Shown: positions 7,505 through 15,473 of the stretch, in pieces
How positions within the stretch are numbered: position 1 is the stretch's first letter
Layout of the letters: every line of letters starts with the position of its first letter
Assembly: GCA_038327655.1 (NCBI GenBank)
Contig: JBBQLG010000054.1
Coordinates: 1-34,895 of the forward strand
DNA: 34,895 nucleotides
DNA from: JBBQLG01 sp038327655
GTDB lineage: Bacteria > Bacteroidota > Bacteroidia > Cytophagales > Spirosomataceae
Direction of reading: 5' to 3'
Notes under the pieces: model-generated
The model's input: the letters and a program-made list of their open reading frames with translations, nothing else
What the model was told of the DNA's origin: nothing
Databases searched by the model: none
Program-made: the position numbers and the translations under genes

Positions 7505-7900
7505 ATGAAAACACGTCTTTTTTTAGGTTTAGCCCTACTGGCCCTAATTTTTGTCGGCATTGGTTGTAACAACGGGCCTAAGCCAGAAGTAACCTACGCG
7601 GTTAACGGCACCTATGCCGGTACGGTGAAATCAAGTGGCCAAACGTCAACGATGGCCATGTCGACTACCCAAAGCACTACCAATCAGGTATCGGGTACGT
7701 ACACCATCGGCAGCCCGCTCAACGAAAGCGGGACGGTATCGGGCAGTATTCTGGGCCTGATCTTCAACATGACACTCAAGCGTACGCTGCCAACAGCCGC
7801 CACCTTTTCCACGTCGGTCGACATCTCCAACGGCTCCGATAAATTGACGGGCAGTTACGGGACCGGGGGCGCCTACGTGTTTGATCTGACCCGAAAATAG
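7505..7900 (+). CDS. Small secreted lipoprotein of unknown family
   Basis: A 131-residue lipoprotein. The signal peptide MKTRLFLGLALLALIFVGIGC carries a lipobox-like IGC at residues 19-21, followed by NNGPKPE. The mature part is Ser/Thr/Gly-rich with short beta-strand-like repeats (VNGTYAGTVKSSG, VSGTYTIGSPLNESGTVSGS, LTGSYGTGGAYVFDL), suggesting a small beta-barrel or sandwich on the membrane surface. No family is recognised. It has its own operator-promoter (P3) and ends 39 nt before a strong terminator, so it is a single-gene unit and probably part of the regulon of the two-component system upstream. Confidence 0.8.
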   Translation: MKTRLFLGLALLALIFVGIGCNNGPKPEVTYAVNGTYAGTVKSSGQTSTMAMSTTQSTTNQVSGTYTIGSPLNESGTVSGSILGLIFNMTLKRTLPTAATFSTSVDISNGSDKLTGSYGTGGAYVFDLTRK

Positions 7901-7939
7901 CCCGCCTTGCCGGTTAGTCCTTCTGCCGGTTTGACCGAA

Positions 7940-7972
7940 AAACGGCGGCTTCCCGAGAGGAAGCCGCCGTTT
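7940..7972. terminator. Bidirectional intrinsic terminator
   Basis: A perfect 14-bp stem, AAACGGCGGCTTCC / GGAAGCCGCCGTTT, with a 5-nt loop CGAGA. It lies between two convergent genes (lipoprotein ending 7900, hydrolase ending 8015), with A-rich and T-rich flanks that allow it to act in both directions. Confidence 0.9.
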
Positions 7973-8014
7973 GGCTAAACTTGCCGGTGCCGCAACGCAA
8001 CCGGGACTGTTGGC

Positions 8015-9943
8015 TTATTTCAGCACCTGCACCTCAATGGTCGAACTGTCATACACCCGGTGCGTGGCTTTCTGGAAGTCTTTTTCATCGGCTTTAAAAA
8101 TATTGGGTACGAACGTTTGCGGATTACGGTCGATGAGCGGAAACCACGTACTCTGCACCTGCACCATGATCCGGTGGCCTTTTTTGAAGGTGTGCATCAC
8201 GTCCTGCAACCGGAAATTCACATCCGTCACCTCGCCGGGTTTGAACGGTTCGGGCGTTACAAACGAGTTGCGAAAACGGCCCCGCATCACCTCCGACCGC
8301 ACCATCTGCTCGTAGTTGCCGAGGGTGATATTCTTGTTGGGCATGTACGCGTGGTTCGGTTCGTTGGGCGGGTACACGTCGATAAGTTTAACGACCCAGT
8401 CGGCATCGGTGCCGGTCGTGCTTACTTTCAATTTCGCCATAATTTCCCCGCCAAGTGTTATATCGCTGGTCAGCGTATCGGTCTGGAATACCAGCACGTC
8501 GGGACGGCGACCGGCAAACCGCTGGTCTTCCGACATGTAGTTGAACGGCGTAAAACCCTGCGTCGTCGTGTTGTCTTCCGTGTATGGAACCGGCTTCATC
8601 GGGTCAGAAATGAACTCGGAATACCGTGGCGACGGAGATGCGGCTTCCCGACCGGTTGTTCCGGCGGCTGAGGCCAGTTTGCCGGTGTTGCTCAGGTAGA
8701 ACGTCTGGTTTTGCGCGTTGGCAGCAGGCCACTTATCGAACGTTTTCCACTCTTTCTTGCCCGTATCGAACAGGTAGGCTTCGGGCAAACCGGTTTTGCC
8801 ATCGCCGGGGCCTTTCAGGAAGTGGTTGAAAAACTTTCCTTCGATATTGCGCTGGTAAAACGTGGCAATGCTGTCGCCAAAGTAAATGTTGCTGTGGAGC
8901 GTATGCCCGGTCTCCCGCGCCCATCGCCCGTGCCCGAACGGCCCCATCACCAGCGTGTTATACGTGCCGGGATTGTTCTTTTCCAGCGTTTTGTAGATGG
9001 TCAGCGGGCCGGGCAAATCCTCGGCGTCGAACCAGCCACCCACCGTCATGATGGCGTGTTTCACGTTTTTGAGGTGCGGAATGATGCTTCGTTTCTGCCA
9101 GAACTCGTCGTAGTTGGGGTGTTCTTCGGTTTCTTTCCAGAAGAAATTATTCGCGTAGTATTTATCGACGTTTTTGAGCGGACCCAAATCCAGTTGCCAC
9201 TGAAAGCCATCGCTGGAACCCGTTTTGATGAAATCAGCATCGTACCACGATTTGGTTGTCGGCTGCGGGTGTTGAACGCCAAACACCGGATACGTGAACA
9301 GATACGCCTGAATGAAGGCGCCATTGTGGTGGAAGTCATCGAAAAAAAAGTCCGACACCGGGGCCTGTGGTGACGACGCTTTCAGGGCCGGGTGCGCATC
9401 CACGGCCCCGGCAATGGTGTAAAAGCCGGGGTACGAAATGCCCCACTGCCCCACGCGCCCGTTGTGGTTTTTGATGTTTTTGAGCAGCCACTCGATGGTG
9501 TCGTACGTGTCCGAACTCTCATCGATGGCGTTGGCATCCTGCCGGGCGGGGGCCTTCCCTTTTTTGCGGCTTTCGGCGGCCGGCAACGGGTCGGGAATGT
9601 TGGGCGTCATGTTGGTCCACGTTCCTTCCGATGCCCAGCGGCCCCGCACGTCCTGATACACAAAAATGTATTTCTCCCGCATCAGCGTGGCCGACGGACC
9701 GACCTGCGCCGGATACACATCGGCCCCGTAGGGTGCCACGCTGTAGCACGTCCGCTGCATCAGAAAGGGATACACGTTGGTGGCCGAGGCATCTTTGGGA
9801 CTGTAAACGATGGTATGGAGTTTAACGCCATCGCGCACCGGAACGTCGTATTCGGCTTTCTGGTAGTTTTCTTTTACGAACGACTGCGCCCGGGCAACCA
9901 CCACCAGCAGGCAAAACAGTAAAGGCAACAGGTATTTTTTCAT
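8015..9943 (-). CDS. CocE/NonD-family hydrolase, secreted
   Basis: A 642-residue exported alpha/beta-hydrolase of the X-Pro dipeptidyl-peptidase/CocE type, which cleaves acyl esters, amides or peptides. The signal peptide ends VVVARAQ near residue 20. The nucleophile is Ser170 in GQWGISYPG. Probable acid Asp306 (GGWFDAEDLPG) and His338 (GPFGHGRW) complete the triad. The N-terminal motif YDVPVRDGVKLHTIVY and the C-terminal jelly-roll (from about residue 430) match the family. Its length is normal. It stands alone, with a TATTTTTG promoter upstream and a strong terminator downstream. Substrate not predictable. Confidence 0.92.
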   Translation of the reverse strand: MKKYLLPLLFCLLVVVARAQSFVKENYQKAEYDVPVRDGVKLHTIVYSPKDASATNVYPFLMQRTCYSVAPYGADVYPAQVGPSATLMREKYIFVYQDVRGRWASEGTWTNMTPNIPDPLPAAESRKKGKAPARQDANAIDESSDTYDTIEWLLKNIKNHNGRVGQWGISYPGFYTIAGAVDAHPALKASSPQAPVSDFFFDDFHHNGAFIQAYLFTYPVFGVQHPQPTTKSWYDADFIKTGSSDGFQWQLDLGPLKNVDKYYANNFFWKETEEHPNYDEFWQKRSIIPHLKNVKHAIMTVGGWFDAEDLPGPLTIYKTLEKNNPGTYNTLVMGPFGHGRWARETGHTLHSNIYFGDSIATFYQRNIEGKFFNHFLKGPGDGKTGLPEAYLFDTGKKEWKTFDKWPAANAQNQTFYLSNTGKLASAAGTTGREAASPSPRYSEFISDPMKPVPYTEDNTTTQGFTPFNYMSEDQRFAGRRPDVLVFQTDTLTSDITLGGEIMAKLKVSTTGTDADWVVKLIDVYPPNEPNHAYMPNKNITLGNYEQMVRSEVMRGRFRNSFVTPEPFKPGEVTDVNFRLQDVMHTFKKGHRIMVQVQSTWFPLIDRNPQTFVPNIFKADEKDFQKATHRVYDSSTIEVQVLK

Positions 9944-9976
9944 GAGCAGGCATTAGCGTGTTGAGCGCGGAAGATA

Positions 9977-9984
9977 CAAAAATA
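9977..9984 (-). promoter_or_regulatory. -7 promoter element for the CocE hydrolase
   Basis: The minus strand reads TATTTTTG, matching TAnnTTTG, 33 nt before the ATG at 9943. No TTG is found at the usual spacing. Confidence 0.45.
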
Positions 9985-10001
9985 GGTGGCCCGACATGCA
10001 A

Positions 10002-10029
10002 ACGAGCGTCACCGGTGGGCAACGCTCGT
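10002..10029 (-). terminator. Hairpin terminator after the iron-permease-like gene
   Basis: ACGAGCGT (10002-10009) and ACGCTCGT (10022-10029) form an 8-bp stem with a 12-nt loop, and the minus strand continues with TTTG. It starts 18 nt after the permease-like stop codon and would end the pdxA-yicC-permease run. Confidence 0.55.
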
Positions 10030-10047
10030 CCGGACGGAAAGGCAGAA

Positions 10048-10608
10048 CTACGGCTCCGGGGGCGAAACACCGGCGGGATTGGCCAGCACAGCATCCTCCG
10101 CTTCCTCGTCGGCCAGTTTACGCGCAGAGTCTTCGATGGCCTCTTCGATGGAGTGTGATCTGCGCAGATCGCTCGCATTTTTGGTGAATTCCGCCATCGC
10201 CTGATAATGCTGGTGCAAAATGGTCATATCGGCTTCACTTAGCTGTTCGGCACCGACTAAGCGGTTACTCGCTCCTTTAGTGGCGGCAATCAACTCGTTC
10301 AGTTTCAACTGAATCGACAGGGATTCTTTGTTCTGTGCTTTCTGAATCAGAAACACCATCAGAAACGTAATAATGGTCGTGCTGGTGTTAATGACTAACT
10401 GCCACGTCTCCGAAAAATGGAACAGCGGCCCCGTGATGGCCCAGATCAGTACAGAACTTAACGCCAGCATAAACGCCATCGAACTGCCAGTCGCCCGGGT
10501 GATGCTGGCCGACATGCGTTCAAAGAACGACGTTTGACCGGTAGACAATCCGTCGGTGTCGGTAGCCGACGAACCGGTACCCGTAGCAGGCATGAGAGGA
10601 ATGGCCAT
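10048..10608 (-). CDS. Low-affinity iron permease family protein
   Basis: A 186-residue protein with two membrane helices, near 43-61 and 70-88, and the diagnostic segment NTSTTIITFLMVFLIQKAQN followed by SLSIQLKLNELI. This matches the bacterial 'low affinity iron permease' family (PF04120). The N-terminal 28 residues are Ser/Thr/Gly-rich, and the C-terminus is acidic and probably cytoplasmic. The name comes from yeast Fet4; bacterial members are small and iron transport is not established for them. It lies 87 nt behind yicC on the same strand and may be the last gene of that transcript, since the hairpin at 10002-10029 follows it. Confidence 0.85.
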   Translation of the reverse strand: MAIPLMPATGTGSSATDTDGLSTGQTSFFERMSASITRATGSSMAFMLALSSVLIWAITGPLFHFSETWQLVINTSTTIITFLMVFLIQKAQNKESLSIQLKLNELIAATKGASNRLVGAEQLSEADMTILHQHYQAMAEFTKNASDLRRSHSIEEAIEDSARKLADEEAEDAVLANPAGVSPPEP

Positions 10609-10695
10609 TGCCGTAATTTTTAGAGTAATGGTAACGAAGCACGAAACTATTAAACCGGCTCATAGCCAGCGTTAAGAGCGGATTAAACGTAGCGT

Positions 10696-11586
10696 TCAGA
10701 TCACGTTCATCGTTTGCTCCTTAATCTTTTCCAGTTCGTCTTTCATCTGCACCACCAATCGTTGAATCAGGGCGTCGTTGGCTTTGGAGCCGATGGTGTT
10801 GATCTCCCGGCCAATTTCCTGCGCGATGAAATTGAGTTTTTTACCGTTCGCTTCCTCCGTCGCCAGTACCTCGCGAAAATAGCTCAGGTGATTGGCCAAC
10901 CGGACTTTTTCCTCAGAAATGTCGAACTTCTCGATGTAGTAAATCAGTTCCTGCTCGAACCGGTTGCGGTCGAAATTTTCGTCGCTGATCAGGTCGGTCA
11001 CGGCGGTCATCATCCGATCCCGCACGGCTGGAATGCGCTTGCCATCCTGTTCCGAAACACCCGTCAACCCGTTGTCGATCAGGTTTATATACTCCTGAAA
11101 CTTACCTTCGAGCGAAGCTCCCTCCTGCCGCCGAAACCCGTCGCACCGGCGGATGGCTTCGGTTACGGCACCCAGAATGGTTTCCCAGTCGCCCTGCCCG
11201 GCTTCGGTGTTGGTCGTGGATTCGCTCACGTAGGCGTTGGGTTGCTGAAGGGCCATCCGCAGCATGGTCTCGTCCGACACGCTCATGGCCATGTCACCGG
11301 CCGTTTGCTTCAAATCCTGCACGTAAGCCGCCACTAACGGGCGGTTAATGACCGTGCCGGGGCGCAGATCCGTCGTTCGGGTCACGTTGAGCTGCAACTC
11401 GACTTTACCGCGCTCCAACTGCTGCGTCAACAGGTTGCGCAGGTCGATTTCTTTATCCGAAAACTGGCGCGGCACCCGGCAGTAGATGTCTAAAAACTTG
11501 GAATTCAACGTCTTCACCTCGGCAACCACTGTCATTCCATTCGCTTCCACGGTCGCACTGCCGAAGCCGGTCATTGATTTAAGCAT
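10696..11586 (-). CDS. yicC: YicC/YloC-family endoribonuclease
   Basis: A 296-residue protein that opens MLKSMTGFGSA, the hallmark of YicC/YloC, and ends with the conserved EIGREINTIGSKANDALIQR, then a segment like LVVQMKDELEKIKEQTMNV. The family has a YicC N-terminal domain (about 2-155) and a DUF1732 C-terminal domain (about 210-296). Members in other bacteria act as RNA endonucleases linked to RNA turnover and stationary-phase survival. The gene starts 17 nt after the pdxA stop, so the two are probably co-transcribed. Length and conserved C-terminus are normal, so it should be active. Confidence 0.94.
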   Translation of the reverse strand: MLKSMTGFGSATVEANGMTVVAEVKTLNSKFLDIYCRVPRQFSDKEIDLRNLLTQQLERGKVELQLNVTRTTDLRPGTVINRPLVAAYVQDLKQTAGDMAMSVSDETMLRMALQQPNAYVSESTTNTEAGQGDWETILGAVTEAIRRCDGFRRQEGASLEGKFQEYINLIDNGLTGVSEQDGKRIPAVRDRMMTAVTDLISDENFDRNRFEQELIYYIEKFDISEEKVRLANHLSYFREVLATEEANGKKLNFIAQEIGREINTIGSKANDALIQRLVVQMKDELEKIKEQTMNVI

Positions 11587-11603
11587 AGTAGTCAGTTTGT
11601 AGT

Positions 11604-13391
11604 TTATACTGCCCGTTCGCGCCGGGGTTTCAGGGCGCCGGCCATAATTTCGGCATTTTCCCGGCGTCGGCGGGCTATGGTACAGGCCATATAAATGGCC
11701 TGTACCATCGAGGTTTCATCGGCAATCCCCTTACCGGCAATGTCGTAGGCCGTGCCGTGGTCGGGCGAGGTGCGGACAACGGGCATCCCGGCGGTAAAAT
11801 TAACGCCTTCCTCAAACGCAATGGCCTTGAACGGAATCAGGCCCTGATCGTGGTACATCGCCAAAACAGCATCGAATTTCAGGTAGGCCCGCGTCCCAAA
11901 AAAGCCGTCGGCCGGAAACGGACCGTACACTAAGTTGCCTTTGTCCTGAAGCTGTTTCAGAAGTGGTTTTACGATCTCCTGCTCTTCGTTGCCCAGCAAT
12001 CCTTCTTCGCCCGCGTGCGGATTCAGGCCCAGCACGGCGATGCGCGGTTTGTCGATGCCAAAATCCAGCCGCAGCGACTGATTCATCATCGTCCATTTCT
12101 GCAAAATCCGTTCGCGGGTGATGTTCTGCCGGACGCGGCCCAGCGGTACGTGCCCGGTTACGACGCCCACCCGCAGCCGTTCGCTGACCAAAAACATCAG
12201 GTTATCTCCCACCGAAAACGCTTCGGCCAAGTACTCGGTATGTCCCGGAAACGTAAACTCCTCCGACTGTATGTTGTGCTTGTTGATCGGTGCCGTCACG
12301 ATGGCGTCTAACTTCCCTTCGCGCAGGTCTTCAACGGCCCGCTGCAAACACGCAAACGCAGCCTGACCAGCCTCGGTGGTAACCTTACCGGGCTGAATTT
12401 CCTGATTCTGATCGGCAAAGCAGGTGATCACGTTGGTCAGTTTATGACTGGCCTGCTCCACCTGCTGAATGCCATTCAGGGTCCAGTCTTTCATCTCCAG
12501 CAGGTTGCGGTAGCGGTTCAGCACCCGCATGGATCCGTAGATAACGGGCGTACATATTTTCTGTAACCGGTTGAATTGCAGGGCTTTCAGGATCACCTCC
12601 GGCCCAATGCCGTTGTAATCGCCGAGCGTGATACCAATCACCAGCCGGTCGTCGGTCTCGCGAATGGTTTCTTCGCGCGGCCCGGTTGAGACGCGCTCCG
12701 GCTGGCGGAGACTGGGTTGGCGGTCTTCCTCGTCGCCCCTGTCGATGTCCATCTCCGGTACGGGGCGGGCATCGCGGGGTGACTGATTGTTCCGCCCTGA
12801 CCGTTCGTTATTCGGTCGTTCCTGGCCGGGTCGTTGTCCGTTTTGCTGGCGCGGCTGATTCGGTTGTTCTGGCCGTTCATTGCCTGGTCGTTCCTGGCCT
12901 TGCTGGTTTTGTTTCTGCGGCTGATTGGGGTCGCGTGGTTGCCGGTCCTGACCAGCCTGATTTCCCTGCTTTTGGGGCTGATTGGGGTCCCGCTGCCTGT
13001 TCTGGCCGGGGCGTTCCTGGCCGGATTGCCCTTGTTTTGGCGACTGCCCGGATTGATTTTGACGCGGTTGTCCGTCTCGCTGCCGTTCGGGGCCTGAACG
13101 GTCCTGTCGCGGCTGATTGAGCCGTTCACGCAAGTCCTCCCCATCTGGTGACGGGTCAACTGGTTTTTGCTCATCCGTAGCCGCCCCATCCGTTTGTAGG
13201 CTCTCTTCGGCTGAATGCTGACTGGGTATAACCGGCGCACTGATGGTCTGTTCCGGCACACTGACAGCGTCAGATTGTCGGGTTACAACCGGTTGGTCAG
13301 CAGCAACAGGCGCAACGGTAGCTGGTTGCGATACGGATTGGGGCAACTCGTTGGCCGATTCGTTTTGGGAGTCGGATGGACGCTCTTCCAT
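11604..13391 (-). CDS. pdxA: 4-hydroxythreonine-4-phosphate dehydrogenase with long disordered N-terminal extension
   Basis: A 595-residue protein. The PdxA core starts near residue 249 (RLVIGITLGDYNGIGPEVIL) and runs to the end, about 346 residues, which is the full usual length. The core oxidises 4-phosphohydroxy-L-threonine in pyridoxal-phosphate synthesis. Metal-ligand histidines are seen in FPGHTEYLAE, TGHVPLGRV and AMYHDQGLIPFKA. Residues 1-248 are extra: an acidic/Ser/Pro/Val start, then about 130 residues of Gln/Arg/Asn/Pro/Gly low complexity with RDPNQPQKQ twice and many QER-P and GQ motifs. An internal ATG at 12752 (codon 214, MDIDRGDEED) would give a near-normal 382-residue enzyme. 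The reading frame is open and in phase throughout. Followed by yicC. Confidence 0.9.
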   Translation of the reverse strand: MEERPSDSQNESANELPQSVSQPATVAPVAADQPVVTRQSDAVSVPEQTISAPVIPSQHSAEESLQTDGAATDEQKPVDPSPDGEDLRERLNQPRQDRSGPERQRDGQPRQNQSGQSPKQGQSGQERPGQNRQRDPNQPQKQGNQAGQDRQPRDPNQPQKQNQQGQERPGNERPEQPNQPRQQNGQRPGQERPNNERSGRNNQSPRDARPVPEMDIDRGDEEDRQPSLRQPERVSTGPREETIRETDDRLVIGITLGDYNGIGPEVILKALQFNRLQKICTPVIYGSMRVLNRYRNLLEMKDWTLNGIQQVEQASHKLTNVITCFADQNQEIQPGKVTTEAGQAAFACLQRAVEDLREGKLDAIVTAPINKHNIQSEEFTFPGHTEYLAEAFSVGDNLMFLVSERLRVGVVTGHVPLGRVRQNITRERILQKWTMMNQSLRLDFGIDKPRIAVLGLNPHAGEEGLLGNEEQEIVKPLLKQLQDKGNLVYGPFPADGFFGTRAYLKFDAVLAMYHDQGLIPFKAIAFEEGVNFTAGMPVVRTSPDHGTAYDIAGKGIADETSMVQAIYMACTIARRRRENAEIMAGALKPRRERAV

Positions 13392-13473
13392 GAAAGATTG
13401 TTAGTTTCGCCGTTGACCGCACAACAGGTTATTGGCGTGCGGTAAAGTAGTGCAAGTTACAAAAAGCCGACGG

Positions 13474-14418
13474 ATGTCCCAGACCATGCCTTCCATTCTG
13501 ATTGCCGACGAGATGCACCCCTCGCTGTTCACGATGCTTACCGAAGCCGGATTTCGCTATGATTATCAGCCAAAAATTACCCGGACGGAACTACTGGACC
13601 AGCTTGAACCATACGATGGGCTGATTATCCGCAGTAAAACCACGGTGAATGCCGACCTGCTCAGCCATGCGCCCAACCTGCGCTTTATTGGCCGGGCCGG
13701 GGCGGGGCTGGATTTATTGGATATGTCGGCCATCGAACATCGGGGCATCCGGGTTTTCCACGCCGGGGCGGGCAACCGCGATGCCGTGGCGGAGCATACC
13801 GTTGGCATGTTACTGGCCCTACTGACCAACCTGTTACGGGCCGACCGCGACGTACGGCAGGGCATCTGGGACCGCGAAGGCAACCGCGGGTATGAGTTGG
13901 GTTCGCTCACGGTGGGCCTTATCGGCTACGGCAATAATGGACAGGCCACCGCCCGACGACTGAGCGGATTCGGCTGCCGGGTACTGGCGTACGACAAATT
14001 CAGGACAGATTACAGCGATCCGTTCGCGCAGGAAACGCTGTTGCGCCAACTCATGGTAGAAGCCGATGTCGTGAGCTTACACATTCCCCTCACTACCGAT
14101 ACGCGGCACTTGGTGGATGACGCATTTATCGAACAAATGGCCAGACCGTTTTACCTCATTAATATTGCCAGGGGCGAAATCGTGAGCCTCTCCGCCGTGG
14201 TAAACGGGCTGGAATCGGGCAAAATACGGGGGGCGTGTCTGGATGTACTGGAGAACGAAAAACTCAAAACCCTCACCCCCGAGCAGCAAACGGCATTCGA
14301 TTACCTGCGGGGGTCTGATAAGGTTGTGTTAACCCCCCACATCGCGGGTTGGACGCACGAGAGCTACGTTCGGATAAACGAAGTGCTGGTGGAGCAGTTG
14401 AAGAAGCTATACGTGTAA
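13474..14418 (+). CDS. D-2-hydroxyacid dehydrogenase (phosphoglycerate-dehydrogenase-like)
   Basis: A cytoplasmic NAD-dependent dehydrogenase of about 314 residues. The Rossmann motif VGLIGYGNNGQATARR carries GxGxxG at about 151-156. The catalytic Arg (INIARGE, about 233), Glu (CLDVLEN, about 260) and His (LTPHIAGWTHES, about 289) are all present, as is the substrate loop GRAGAGLDLLD. It lacks the C-terminal ACT domain of long SerA enzymes, so it is the short type and may act on 3-phosphoglycerate or another 2-hydroxyacid. ATG 13474 (MSQTMPS) or 13486 (MPSILIADE) is a better start than the upstream 13432, which lies in non-conserved sequence. It is divergent from pdxA. Confidence 0.88.
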   Translation: MSQTMPSILIADEMHPSLFTMLTEAGFRYDYQPKITRTELLDQLEPYDGLIIRSKTTVNADLLSHAPNLRFIGRAGAGLDLLDMSAIEHRGIRVFHAGAGNRDAVAEHTVGMLLALLTNLLRADRDVRQGIWDREGNRGYELGSLTVGLIGYGNNGQATARRLSGFGCRVLAYDKFRTDYSDPFAQETLLRQLMVEADVVSLHIPLTTDTRHLVDDAFIEQMARPFYLINIARGEIVSLSAVVNGLESGKIRGACLDVLENEKLKTLTPEQQTAFDYLRGSDKVVLTPHIAGWTHESYVRINEVLVEQLKKLYV

Positions 14419-14464
14419 GTCGCGTAACTACCAAGCGACTGGCATCACTTATTAAATACTGACA

Positions 14465-15028
14465 ATGGATTTTTACGATCAACTTTTCGACCAGACTACC
14501 GGCGCACCCGATCAGTGGGCACATCAGGTTTTTGAGAAATGCGTCTTCCGGAATCTCAACTTATCGAAAGTAGTACTGGCCAATGCCAACTTTATCAACT
14601 GCCGGTTTGAAAACTGCAACCTGTGGCTGGTAGTCCTGACCGGTGCCAAGCTTAACGAAGTCGACTTTAGTAAATGCACAGTGGTCGGTGTGGATTTTGA
14701 GCACTGCAACACGTTTGGCTTTTTTGTCAGTTTTCAGGAATGTCAGCTTGATCAGGCTTATTTCTTCGGTCGTAACCTGAAAAAGACGCGTTTCTTAGAC
14801 TGTTCCATGAAGGAATCACGCTTCATAAAGTGTGACTTAACGGCGGCTGTATTTAAACATACGAACCTGGAATTGGCCATATTTATCGACAATACGCTCA
14901 TTCAGGCCGATTTTTCAACCGCTTACAACATCACGCTGGACCCTGAAAAGAATAAGCTGAAGAAGGCCAAATTCCCGCTTGATGAGTTACCGGGTTTGCT
15001 CGCCAAGTACGAGATTATTGTTAAATAA
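14465..15028 (+). CDS. Pentapeptide-repeat protein
   Basis: A 187-residue protein. From about residue 25 to 155 it consists of degenerate five-residue repeats with a central Leu/Phe (FRNLNLSKVVLANANFINC, CNLWLVVLTGAKLNEVDFSKC, KTRFLDCSMKESRFIKCDL). Such repeats fold into a right-handed quadrilateral beta-helix. The frequent Cys at the repeat edge resembles Qnr-like members that protect DNA gyrase, but many pentapeptide proteins have other or unknown roles. No signal peptide is seen, so it is probably cytoplasmic. It starts 46 nt after the dehydrogenase stop and could be co-transcribed. Base composition is more AT-rich than its neighbours, hinting at acquisition. Confidence 0.88.
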   Translation: MDFYDQLFDQTTGAPDQWAHQVFEKCVFRNLNLSKVVLANANFINCRFENCNLWLVVLTGAKLNEVDFSKCTVVGVDFEHCNTFGFFVSFQECQLDQAYFFGRNLKKTRFLDCSMKESRFIKCDLTAAVFKHTNLELAIFIDNTLIQADFSTAYNITLDPEKNKLKKAKFPLDELPGLLAKYEIIVK

Positions 15029-15058
15029 CTAAACCCATCGCGGCTTACTCAAACGTGG

Positions 15059-15187
15059 TCAATACCGCTGCATCATTGAGTTTGCCAGGAACGCATCGAT
15101 TTCCTGACCGCTGGTGTACTGTTCTATTTCGGTGATGGCATCAATGATATGCAGCAGCCTTTGCTTATCTCCTATTGCTCCTTTCAT
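15059..15187 (-). pseudogene. Truncated HEPN (DUF86-type) gene, partner of the nucleotidyltransferase
   Basis: Reading from ATG 15187 gives 42 residues: MKGAIGDKQRLLHIIDAIT, then EIEQYTSGQEIDAFLANSMM and QRY, then TGA at 15061-15059. This is the recognisable N-terminal helix region of HEPN/DUF86 ribonucleases, whose usual length is about 110-120 residues. The active-site RxxxxH region, normally in the C-terminal half, is missing. No HEPN-like sequence continues in the other minus-strand frames before the convergent pentapeptide gene 30 nt away. The start overlaps the nucleotidyltransferase stop by 23 nt, the normal layout of MNT-HEPN pairs. It is best explained as a remnant after deletion; a short peptide could still be made. 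Confidence 0.7.
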
Positions 15188-15470
15188 AGATCAGTCGTTT
15201 ATCATGGTCGATGAAAGGTTTGATATAGGCAGAAACAGCCTGCTCCGATAGTAAGTGAACAGGCCTTTTTAATTGTGTTTCCAGATCGAGCTTCATCAGC
15301 GAAAAACCGAAGCCAATGTGCTGAGAATAGTCTAATTCTACTAATAAATCGACATCGCTCGTTTCAGTCGCTTCACCACGGGCATAGGAACCAAACAGAT
15401 AAGCTTTGATGACCGGCTTATCCATAAAGTACTCCTGAATAGTGTTAAGTTGTGTGCCCTGTAAATGCAT
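15165..15470 (-). CDS. MNT-type nucleotidyltransferase (antitoxin-like)
   Basis: A 101-residue minimal nucleotidyltransferase. The active-site signature is intact: GSYARG at residues 27-32 and Asp39/Asp41 in TSDVDLLVELD. The rest (MKLDLETQLKRPVHLLSE) is typical of MNT proteins that pair with HEPN ribonucleases. In studied pairs the MNT protein adds AMP to the HEPN toxin and silences it. Here the HEPN partner encoded immediately downstream, overlapping by 23 nt, is truncated to 42 codons. The start is ATG 15470, only 3 nt after the stop of the preceding hypothetical gene, so it is translationally close to the tsaE-ald transcript. Its own activity appears intact; its target is probably gone. 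Confidence 0.88.
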   Translation of the reverse strand: MHLQGTQLNTIQEYFMDKPVIKAYLFGSYARGEATETSDVDLLVELDYSQHIGFGFSLMKLDLETQLKRPVHLLSEQAVSAYIKPFIDHDKRLIYERSNRR

Positions 15471-15473
15471 ACC

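Noticed and set aside
8060..9922. Several plus-strand frames of 166-220 codons
   Set aside because: They are antisense to the CocE hydrolase, whose catalytic triad and signal peptide are intact.
12638..13261. Long alternative frames on both strands (up to 207 codons) over the PdxA extension
   Set aside because: Low-complexity Gln/Arg/Asn/Pro codons leave few stops in other frames. The PdxA frame is the only one that joins an identified enzyme domain.
15021..15036. GTTAAATAACTAA as a possible fourth regulator operator
   Set aside because: The half-site spacing is 2 nt rather than 4, there is no GAAnTTTG 26 nt downstream, and it lies at a gene end between convergent genes.
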